Below, piece by piece: positions 1-4,544 of a DNA stretch of 6,661 nucleotides (position 1 is its first letter; each line of letters opens with the position of its first letter). The position numbers were made by a program, and so were the translations under genes. Below the pieces are notes generated by a model that searched no databases, was not told where the DNA came from, and saw nothing but the letters and a program-made list of their open reading frames with translations. This stretch comes from JAZDJJ01 sp043804035 (lineage in GTDB: Bacteria > Bacteroidota > Bacteroidia > Palsa-948), in NCBI GenBank assembly GCA_043804035.1, contig JAZDJJ010000150.1, positions 1 to 6,661 on the forward strand, read 5' to 3'.

Positions 1-280
1 ATGTTATTACGTAACAACTCCTAAGACGCGCTATGCGATTTCTTGTTGTTCCGTTATACGAAGTAAAACTTCCTCCAATCAGAATTTTTCCATCTGTCTG
101 AACAGCGAGAGTAAGAATAGTGCTATTTGCTCCAGTTCCAATATTAAAGGAATTGTCGTTGCAATGTTGCGCCATTGCTGATGTAACAACGAGAGCAGTT
201 ATAATTAAAGCAAAAAGTTTTGTCTTGTAATCCCAAATACTTCGGAACATAAGACAGAGATGTGATAAAAATGTTTGCAT
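1..280 (-). CDS. Delta-60 repeat secreted protein, N-terminal fragment (partial at window edge)
   Basis: The reading frame starts at 280 and stays open to the left edge, so 93 codons are visible. Residues ~20-38 form a signal peptide: KTK, then a hydrophobic run LFALIITALVVTSA, then a cleavage site AMA|Q. The next ~45 residues match one delta-60 beta-propeller-like repeat, with SFNIGTGAN, AVQTDGKILIGGSF and NGTTRNRIARL. Such repeats normally follow one another in large secreted or surface proteins of Bacteroidota, so most of the gene should lie outside the window. An ATG at 250 gives a more typical 27-residue signal peptide (MFRSIWDYKTKLF...) and may be the true start. The match to the repeat stops after RIARL; the last visible residues, RSCYVIT, do not continue it. 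This may mark a frameshift, a mobile-element end or an assembly break. Function beyond export is unknown. Confidence 0.72.
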   Translation of the reverse strand, partial: MQTFLSHLCLMFRSIWDYKTKLFALIITALVVTSAMAQHCNDNSFNIGTGANSTILTLAVQTDGKILIGGSFTSYNGTTRNRIARLRSCYVIT

Positions 281-340
281 ATAAAAAAATATGAATTTAT
301 ATTATGGAATTTTTTTTTAAGGATAAATTGTCAAATTCGA

Positions 341-372
341 TTTCTTTGCGTTCTCTGCGTCTCTGCGAGAAA
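341..372. repeat. Short tandem-like intergenic repeat (TTTGCG/CTCTGCG units)
   Basis: Three imperfect 8-9 bp units follow each other: TTCTTTGCG, TTCTCTGCG, TCTCTGCG, then AGAAA. It stands out from the A+T-rich surroundings. Sequences of this kind are familiar from intergenic regions of Bacteroidota and other phyla, often paired with a CTTTGTGTTAAAA-like block as seen at ~411-426. No function is assigned. Confidence 0.5.
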
Positions 373-523
373 CATATATATCTCATTTTTATTCACTCAA
401 TTTCTCTATGAAACTTTGTGTTAAAAAATTACATTAAATTTTCAATAATGATTTACAGAAGAAAAAATACTTACGAAAATTAAATTACTTCCGAGTTCTA
501 AAAATAATAAAATTTTTTATAAC

Positions 524-539
524 AAAAATAGCTATTTTT
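524..539. repeat. Perfect 16-bp AT-rich palindrome
   Basis: AAAAATAGCTATTTTT reads the same on both strands and is followed by another T. It could be a weak hairpin or a binding site. In DNA this A+T-rich, chance cannot be excluded. It does not sit directly at the end of any visible gene. Confidence 0.35.
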
Positions 540-624
540 TATGACGTACATAATTATTTTTATGATGAAAATAATCACTATTACCAAAAAGTCGCAAACG
601 AATATCTAAAAAGGCTAATTCTTA

Positions 625-642
625 TTTTAACCCAACTTGGAA
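625..642 (+). repeat. Left terminal inverted repeat of the IS derivative
   Basis: TTTTAACCCAACTTGGAA is an exact inverted match to 1091-1108. The similarity ends at AGAATT on the inner side and at ATTCTTA on the outer side. Confidence 0.85.
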
Positions 643-757
643 AGAATTCCCAAAAAACGCCCTCCAAAACACCCTTTTCAGGCACTTTTAACCCCCTCCT
701 TCATAGTGCGGGATTTTCCGAAAATTGATTTGTAGTCCCTAAAAATAAAAATATCTC

Positions 758-787
758 TTGACAATTCATTTTTTCTGTTTATCTTTG
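758..787 (+). promoter_or_regulatory. Bacteroidota-type promoter inside the IS derivative
   Basis: TTG at 758-760 (in CTTGACA) is followed after 19 bases by TATCTTTG at 780-787. This fits the Bacteroidota housekeeping pattern TTG-N19-TAnnTTTG. Transcription would start near 793, about 20 bases before the transposase-remnant start at 814. With the remnant ending at 1083 and the next gene starting at 1088, the same transcript would probably continue into the DUF4160-DUF2442 pair. Confidence 0.7.
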
Positions 788-813
788 CACCGTCATTTTT
801 TTTATATGACTTT

Positions 814-1083
814 ATGTTCCTAAAAAAAATAACCATAACCAATCGCAATACACATAAACGGTACCATTATTACGTGCGGATAATGAACTCACAGAAAGTC
901 ACTACGACTTCTCTGCAAAACAAAAGCAAACAAGTTATTCGCTTGCGCAAATGCAGCGAGCCACAGGAGCCGGTGCGTGAGATATACGATGCCTTAGGAT
1001 ACCAATACAAGCCATACCATCTGAAAAAATTTGTGTTACCTAAAACGGAAAATTACAACATAGGATCCGCTATGAAACTGTAA
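814..1083 (+). pseudogene. DDE transposase remnant: N-terminus fused to C-terminus
   Basis: This 89-residue frame is a joined relic of a transposase that is normally several hundred residues long. Residues 1-20 (MFLKKITITNRNTHKRYHYY) look like the N-terminal beta-strand region of IS1634/IS4-type transposases, where HYYRLCESYR would usually follow. From residue 21 the sequence jumps to what resembles the C-terminal tail of the same family: VRIMNSQKVTTTSLQ, IRLRKCSEP, VREIYDALGY, then a basic KKFVLP. The junction lies near 873/874. The whole catalytic core, including the DDE residues, is missing, so it cannot transpose DNA. The joined frame is intact and has its own promoter, so a short protein may still be made. 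It ends four bases before the ATG of the DUF4160 gene. Family naming is from memory of such sequences. Confidence 0.72.
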
Positions 1084-1087
1084 AAAA

Positions 1088-1324
1088 ATGTTCCAAGTTG
1101 GGTTAAAAGAACCGCCTCACGTTCATTTTTCAAAAAGTAAATCATGGGAAGATGCCGGAAAAATTTGGTTAAATAATTTGAAGATAGCCAAGAAAGGAAA
1201 TTTTACTGCTAAAGAATTGAATGTTATACAAAAATTAGCAAATAAATATCAGAAACAATTGATGAATATGTACAGTAAATTTGGAAAAGAAAAAATCAAA
1301 CCAATACATTTAACCTTAAAATGA
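1088..1324 (+). CDS. DUF4160 family protein, 5'-truncated and restarted from the IS end
   Basis: The 78-residue product matches the DUF4160 family from residue 8 on: EPPHVHF (8-14), GKIWLNNLKIA (24-34), GNFTAKELNVIQKL (37-50), then a Lys-rich C-terminal helix. Family members usually begin ~20 residues earlier with a hydrophobic strand ending in FYS/FFS before the EPPHxHV motif. Here that part is missing and the IS terminal repeat encodes residues 2-7. No other start fits, because the frame runs into the element. The gene overlaps the DUF2442 gene by ATGA, which suggests translational coupling. DUF4160 and DUF2442 genes often occur as pairs that look like toxin-antitoxin modules; the biochemical role is not established as far as I know. 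The missing N-terminal strand may make the protein inactive, so a pseudogene is also possible. Confidence 0.7.
   Translation: MFQVGLKEPPHVHFSKSKSWEDAGKIWLNNLKIAKKGNFTAKELNVIQKLANKYQKQLMNMYSKFGKEKIKPIHLTLK
1091..1108 (-). repeat. Right terminal inverted repeat, overlapping the DUF4160 gene start
   Basis: TTCCAAGTTGGGTTAAAA is the exact inverted copy of 625-642. It directly follows the ATG at 1088 and encodes residues 2-7 (FQVGLK) of the downstream DUF4160 protein, so the element end is part of that coding region. Confidence 0.85.
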
Positions 1325-1557
1325 TAAACAAAATCTCATTCAAAAAAAAAGAAAAAATAATCGTTTATATGGAAGATGGAAGAACTATTATTATTCCTTT
1401 AAATCATTTCCCTTCTTTACAAAAGTTATCATTAAATAAACGAAAAAGATATACGATTGTTTCTACTGATAATAACCAGCAAAGAGGTATTATTTTCAAT
1501 AGAAGCATACTTTTTGAAACGAAAGATTTCTTACAAGGAAAAGAAATTTTTGCCTGA
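1321..1557 (+). CDS. DUF2442 family protein (small partner of DUF4160)
   Basis: This 78-residue protein matches DUF2442 of the type with a DGR-PL-FP motif: YMEDGRTIIIPLNHFPSL at residues 16-33, after a basic first strand. The usual later GIHWPxLDEDIS motif is degenerate here (GIIFNRSILFETKDF, 56-70), but position and length fit. The start codon overlaps the stop of the DUF4160 gene (ATGA), so the two are probably translated together. DUF2442 proteins are small, nearly all-beta, and often encoded next to DUF4160; they are proposed rather than proven partners or antitoxins. Unlike its neighbour, this gene appears full length. It is lysine-rich and A+T-rich. After the stop comes a T-rich stretch but no strong hairpin until the palindrome at 1669. 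Confidence 0.72.
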   Translation: MINKISFKKKEKIIVYMEDGRTIIIPLNHFPSLQKLSLNKRKRYTIVSTDNNQQRGIIFNRSILFETKDFLQGKEIFA

Positions 1558-1668
1558 TTATTTTTTATACATTTCTTCTAAAAATCTTTTTTTTTATCCC
1601 GTTTTGGTATAATTATCAATTTTGTTTAGCATTTGTGATTTTAATATTTGTATTTGTTATTTGTTTCG

Positions 1669-1687
1669 CCTGCCTGCCGCAGGCAGG
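1669..1687. repeat. GC-rich 19-bp palindrome between convergent genes
   Basis: CCTGCCTGC-C-GCAGGCAGG has perfect 9-bp arms around a single C. It is one of the most G+C-rich spots in the window and lies between the ends of the DUF2442 gene (+) and the omega-amidase gene (-). Very similar palindromes are scattered in intergenic DNA of many Bacteroidota. It could fold in both transcripts and help end or protect them, but no T-run follows directly, so a terminator role is only a guess. Confidence 0.6.
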
Positions 1688-1766
1688 GATTTGGTTCTTT
1701 GGATTTCGGATTTCGTATTTAGTTTCTTCTATTAATCCTTTTTGATTTATATCCCGTGTACGTTTG

Positions 1767-1793
1767 TCTATTGCCTACTGCTGACTATTGCTT
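1767..1793 (-). repeat. Degenerate heptamer-type repeat overlapping the omega-amidase 3' end
   Basis: On the minus strand the unit CAATAG/CAGTAG occurs three times in AGCAATAGTCAG then CAGTAGGCAATAGACA. Arrays of this CARTAG type are common between genes in Bacteroidota. Here the array enters the coding region: it encodes the last residues SNSQQ and supplies the TAG stop of the omega-amidase gene. Confidence 0.5.
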
Positions 1794-2629
1794 AATGTAA
1801 ATTGATCCGCATCCATCCACGCAGGAAATGTTTTTCTCCACTCATCAAGTTCTTTTCGTGAAAGAAAAATGGACTCAACTGATTCCTGATGCGGCTCTGT
1901 TTTGCTGATGATTTCTCCTTTAGGATTTATCACTGCCGAATCGCCTGAATAATATACATTATTCCCATCATTACCTATACGATTTACTCCAACAATATAG
2001 CATTGATTTTCTATTGCCCGAACAAGCAACAATGTCTTCCAATGATAATTTCTTCGCTCAGGCCAGTTGGCAACAAAAATCAAAACATCATATTCCTCAC
2101 ATCCTATTATGCCTCTTGATGCAAAAGACGGAAGCGAGAAACGATTCCTTATCCATACAGGAAACCTTAAATCGTAACAAATCATCGGACAGATTTTCCA
2201 TCCATTTAATTCAACAATGAGTTTTTTATTTCCTGCTGTATAAAAATTTTGCTCGTTGGCATAACGAAAAAGATGTCGCTTATCATATATTTCAAAACTT
2301 CCATCTTGTCTCATCCAAATCAAACGATTAAAATAAACCACACCATTGCTTTTTTTATCAGAGAGAGAATCTTCTATTATTATACTTCCTGTAACAACAC
2401 AATTTTTTTCTTTTGCTATTTTTTTCATCCACTCAAAAGTTTTTCCTCCCATTCTTTCTGCTACTGTTTTGTTGTTCATCGTAAATCCTGTGTTGAACAT
2501 TTCAGGCAAAACAATTAAATCGGTTTTTTCTTTAATGAGAGAAATTTTTTGGGAAAATAGTTCAAGATTTTTATTAATGTTTTCCCAATAAAGATTGGAC
2601 TGAAGGATAGTTATTTTTATGTTTTGCAT
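1775..2629 (-). CDS. Omega-amidase (Nit2/YafV-type), nitrilase superfamily
   Basis: This cytosolic C-N hydrolase of 284 residues should hydrolyse 2-oxoglutaramate to 2-oxoglutarate and ammonia. The catalytic triad is visible: Glu43 in LPEMFNTGF, Lys117 in YDKRHLF and Cys151 in ICYDLRFP. Further family motifs are VANWPERR (186-193), RAIENQ (204-209) and VNRIGNDGNNVYYSGDS (215-231), which favour the omega-amidase group over other nitrilases. The start is 16 bases after the stop of the aminotransferase gene on the same strand, so the two are probably one operon. Glutamine transaminases make 2-oxoglutaramate, and this enzyme removes it, making transamination irreversible. Oddities: residues 164-178 (FSLPSFASRGIIGCE) are an insertion absent from the family as I know it, and the last residues come from an intergenic-type repeat. 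Confidence 0.88.
   Translation of the reverse strand: MQNIKITILQSNLYWENINKNLELFSQKISLIKEKTDLIVLPEMFNTGFTMNNKTVAERMGGKTFEWMKKIAKEKNCVVTGSIIIEDSLSDKKSNGVVYFNRLIWMRQDGSFEIYDKRHLFRYANEQNFYTAGNKKLIVELNGWKICPMICYDLRFPVWIRNRFSLPSFASRGIIGCEEYDVLIFVANWPERRNYHWKTLLLVRAIENQCYIVGVNRIGNDGNNVYYSGDSAVINPKGEIISKTEPHQESVESIFLSRKELDEWRKTFPAWMDADQFTLSNSQQ
2096..2140 (-). repeat. In-frame palindromic insert, copy 1 (in omega-amidase)
   Basis: These 45 bases encode FSLPSFASRGIIGCE. Taking them out joins FPVWIRNR to EYDVLIFVANWP, the expected family sequence. On the coding strand, CTCGCTTCC near the start can pair with GGATGTGAG at the end (one wobble, one mismatch), and inside CTTTTG-CAT-CAAGAG forms a 6-bp hairpin. 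The sequence shares its start (TTC TC), the internal TCTTTTG and the end (GGATGTGAG), in the same frame, with 5145-5180. The length is a multiple of three. I infer a mobile or amplified protein-coding repeat. Confidence 0.6.
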
Positions 2630-2645
2630 TTGATTAGGAAAAAAA

Positions 2646-3800
2646 TCAAATCTTACATAATTTCTCTGTAGCTTTTTTTAATGTTTCTTCTGTTTTTGCA
2701 AAGCAGAAACGCAAAAGTTTATTATCAACAGGTTGATGATGAAAAACAGAAAGTGGGATGGAAGCAACTCCATTTTCTTTTGTGAGACGAACAGCGAACT
2801 CAGTATCTTTTTCATCAGTGATGGCGCTGTAATCTAAGAGTTGAAAATACGAACCGGATGTAGGAATAAATTTGAATCGCGAATCCGATAACTGCTTCAG
2901 AAAAAAATCTCTTTTCTGCTGATAAAATTCGGACAATTCTTTGTAATCATAACACTCTTTTATGTAATCAGCCAGCGCATGTTGAATCGGAGTATTGGAA
3001 GTGAACACGATAAACTGATGCACTCTTCTGAATTCTGTCATCAGGTTTTCAGGAGCAAAACAGTATCCCATTTTCCAACCAGTAGCGTGATATGTTTTTC
3101 CGAATGAAAAAATTATAAAACTTCTTTCTGCAAGACGCGGATATTTACAAACACTCTCATGCTTCAAGTCATCAAAAATAATATGCTCGTAAACTTCATC
3201 GCTGATAACAATGATATTTGTATCTTTTATTAATTTTTCTAACTGACGCATATCACTTGCACTCATCACCGAGCCCATTGGATTGTGAGGAGTATTTATC
3301 ATAATTACTTTCGTGCGGGAGTTGATAACTTTTTTAACATCATTCCAATCAATGTTATGACGGGGAGGTTTCAGTTGCACATAAATTGGAATTCCTCCAT
3401 TGAGTTCAATAGCAGGGATATAACAGTCGTAAGCAGGTTCAATCACAATTACTTCATCGCCTTCGCGTACGACAGCAGTGAGTGCAGAATAAATTGCCTG
3501 AGTTCCGCCCGATGTAATATTCACTTCTTTATCGGGATGATATTTTGCACCGTAAAGTTTTTCCATTTTCTCACAGAGACATTCACGCAGTTGCGGAACT
3601 CCCTGCATCGGAGCATACTGATTGAATCCGCTTTTCATTTTTTGATTTATCAGTGAAATCAATTTCGGATTTACATCAAAGTTTGGAAATCCCTGCGAAA
3701 GATTTATTGCTTTGTGCTCATTAGCCAAAGCCGACATTACCGCAAAAATAGTAGTGCCAACTTTCGGCAACTTTGACGAAATGGTATTTGGATATTTCAT
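2646..3800 (-). CDS. PLP-dependent aminotransferase, methionine/glutamine type (YbdL/KAT-like)
   Basis: This 384-residue fold-type I class I/II aminotransferase is full length for the family. The PLP-binding Lys235 lies in SFGKTYHATGWKMGY. Other cofactor and substrate residues are NLSQGFPNF (33-41), QYAPMQG (61-67), GGTQAIYSA (98-106), NTPHNPMG (169-176, Asn173), DEVYEH (201-206, Asp201 and Tyr204) and Arg364 in LLRFCFA for the substrate carboxylate. The YAPMQG and PHNPMG motifs fit the E. coli YbdL, glutamine transaminase K and kynurenine aminotransferase I group. Such enzymes use glutamine or methionine with 2-oxo acids, including 4-methylthio-2-oxobutanoate from methionine salvage. The omega-amidase gene 16 bases downstream is the typical partner for this role. 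The start at 3800 gives MKYPNTISSKLP, normal for the family. It is divergent from the prolyl isomerase gene, with 86 bases between. Confidence 0.9.
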   Translation of the reverse strand: MKYPNTISSKLPKVGTTIFAVMSALANEHKAINLSQGFPNFDVNPKLISLINQKMKSGFNQYAPMQGVPQLRECLCEKMEKLYGAKYHPDKEVNITSGGTQAIYSALTAVVREGDEVIVIEPAYDCYIPAIELNGGIPIYVQLKPPRHNIDWNDVKKVINSRTKVIMINTPHNPMGSVMSASDMRQLEKLIKDTNIIVISDEVYEHIIFDDLKHESVCKYPRLAERSFIIFSFGKTYHATGWKMGYCFAPENLMTEFRRVHQFIVFTSNTPIQHALADYIKECYDYKELSEFYQQKRDFFLKQLSDSRFKFIPTSGSYFQLLDYSAITDEKDTEFAVRLTKENGVASIPLSVFHHQPVDNKLLRFCFAKTEETLKKATEKLCKI

Positions 3801-3845
3801 AAGGAGGCGAAGTTAATCATAAAATAGTGTTTCTTGATATTGAAA

Positions 3846-3859
3846 CAAAATTACTTTTG
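3846..3859. promoter_or_regulatory. Overlapping divergent -7 boxes (aminotransferase operon / SlyD-like gene)
   Basis: CAAAATTACTTTTG contains two TAnnTTTG boxes that share the central TA: TACTTTTG on the plus strand (3852-3859) and TAATTTTG on the minus strand (3853-3846). The whole is a near-palindrome. TTG triplets lie 15-16 bases upstream on each side, somewhat closer than the usual ~19, so strength is uncertain. Leaders would be about 25 and 45 bases. Polymerase bound in one direction would block the other, which would tie expression of the two units together. Confidence 0.5.
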
Positions 3860-3886
3860 TAATTCATATCAAATTAAAATTTTACT

Positions 3887-4399
3887 ATGATAATAGACAA
3901 AAATAAAATAGTTACTGTGAATTACATTCTCACTGCACGCAAAGGACTTTCGCTTGAAGAAAAACAAATTGATGAGTCACGTTCGTTCGTTTTTCTTTCT
4001 GGTGCCGAACAAGTTCTTCCTGAATTCGAAAAAAATCTATTCGGAAAAAAAGCGGACGACAAATTTGACTTTTTTATTTCCGCAGAGAATGGCTATGGGA
4101 TGCGAGATGAAAAATATGTAATGAACATTTCAATTGACGCTTTCAAAAATTCTGATGGTACATTTGACCTTAACAAAGTATGCATTGGCAATATGCTTAC
4201 AATGGCAGACAATCAAGGGAATAGATCGGCAGGAAAAATTCTGGAAATTACATCTACTTATGTGCGAATGGATTTCAATCATCCACTTGCAGACCACGAA
4301 CTTCATTTTGTTGGAAAAGTGTTAGATGTTCGTTTAGCCACTGCGGAAGAAATTTCTCATAAACATGTACACGATATGAAAGACCATCACCATTGTTAA
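3887..4399 (+). CDS. SlyD-like FKBP-type peptidyl-prolyl cis-trans isomerase
   Basis: The 170-residue cytosolic protein has the SlyD layout: an FKBP half (1-70) with GAEQVLPEFEKNLFG (39-53), KADDKFDFFI and ENGYG (67-71), an inserted insert-in-flap chaperone domain (about 72-126), and the closing FKBP strands DFNHPLADHELHFVGKVLDVR (129-149). SlyD proteins speed up prolyl isomerisation and act as folding helpers. The tail is His-rich (HKHVHDMKDHHHC, 158-170; six His and a final Cys). This is the metal-binding tail type, which in E. coli SlyD serves nickel delivery to hydrogenase. It is much shorter than in E. coli, so only modest metal binding is inferred. Lack of a signal peptide fits a cytosolic location. 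It is transcribed away from the aminotransferase operon and convergent with the exported-protein gene. It is too diverged to assign the symbol safely. Confidence 0.88.
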   Translation: MIIDKNKIVTVNYILTARKGLSLEEKQIDESRSFVFLSGAEQVLPEFEKNLFGKKADDKFDFFISAENGYGMRDEKYVMNISIDAFKNSDGTFDLNKVCIGNMLTMADNQGNRSAGKILEITSTYVRMDFNHPLADHELHFVGKVLDVRLATAEEISHKHVHDMKDHHHC

Positions 4400-4440
4400 T
4401 TTTGAAAATTATTTTCTATTCTCCATTAAAAATTGTTTCA

Positions 4441-4544
4441 CTTCAGAAAACAATAACAAGACCAATTTCAAACCTCCTGACCTATCCATATAAAATGTTC
4501 GTATTGAGCTTGCAAAAATATACGAAAGGTCAGGATGTCTGAAG
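4441..4544. terminator. Nested inverted repeats between convergent genes (possible bidirectional terminator)
   Basis: Three pairs of arms are nested: CTTCAG (4441-4446) with CTGAAG (4539-4544), CCTGACCT (4476-4483) with AGGTCAGG (4527-4534), and CGTAT (4500-4504) with ATACG (4520-4524). They fill the space between the stops of the SlyD-like gene and the exported-protein gene. The loops are long and no T-run follows, so a factor-independent terminator is doubtful. The nesting is still more than I would expect by chance. Confidence 0.35.

Larger units (their letters stand above)
281..624. other. Gene-free, A+T-rich stretch with degenerate intergenic repeats
   Basis: I see no credible coding frame here. 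It holds a G+C-richer repeat block at 341-372, a possible companion block at 401-426 (TTTCTCTATG then AAACTTTGTGTT), a perfect 16-bp palindrome at 524-539 (AAAAATAGCTATTTTT), and an AT-only inverted repeat with 8-bp arms at 553-560 and 568-575. The stretch lies upstream of the leftward delta-60-repeat gene and ends at the left terminal repeat of the IS derivative. No clear TAnnTTTG promoter for the leftward gene was found. Translation of the last ~80 bases does not give the missing front of the DUF4160 gene that follows the IS. Confidence 0.6.
625..1108 (+). mobile_element. Internally deleted insertion sequence (MITE-like), IS1634/IS4-type
   Basis: Perfect 18-bp terminal inverted repeats bound a 484-bp unit: TTTTAACCCAACTTGGAA at 625-642 and its reverse complement at 1091-1108. 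Inside are a promoter (758-787) and one reading frame that joins the two ends of a DDE transposase. I infer that roughly 1.5 kb was lost from the middle of a full element. Retained ends mean that a transposase supplied elsewhere in the genome could still move it. I cannot find matching target-site duplications next to the repeats: the left flank ends ATTCTTA and the right flank starts GAACCG. The right flank is the interior of a DUF4160 gene. This suggests that one side was rearranged or deleted after insertion. The family name rests on the transposase ends and is less certain than the element itself. Confidence 0.8.

Noticed and set aside
281..624. CRISPR-like or tRNA-like structure in the repeat-bearing spacer
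   Set aside because: The repeat units are adjacent, degenerate and only 8-9 bases long, with no spacers; no cloverleaf could be drawn.
2014..2591. Three plus-strand frames of 68-89 residues
   Set aside because: All lie opposite the omega-amidase gene and look like random translations.
3285..3656. 123-residue plus-strand frame
   Set aside because: It lies opposite the aminotransferase gene, whose motifs are complete, and shows no protein features of its own.
3801..3809. AAGGAGGCG next to the aminotransferase start as a ribosome-binding site
   Set aside because: It lies on the plus strand; on the coding strand it reads CGCCTCCTT, the opposite of a Shine-Dalgarno sequence.
4134..4325. 63-residue plus-strand frame inside the SlyD-like gene
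   Set aside because: Out-of-frame shadow of a gene with clear FKBP motifs.
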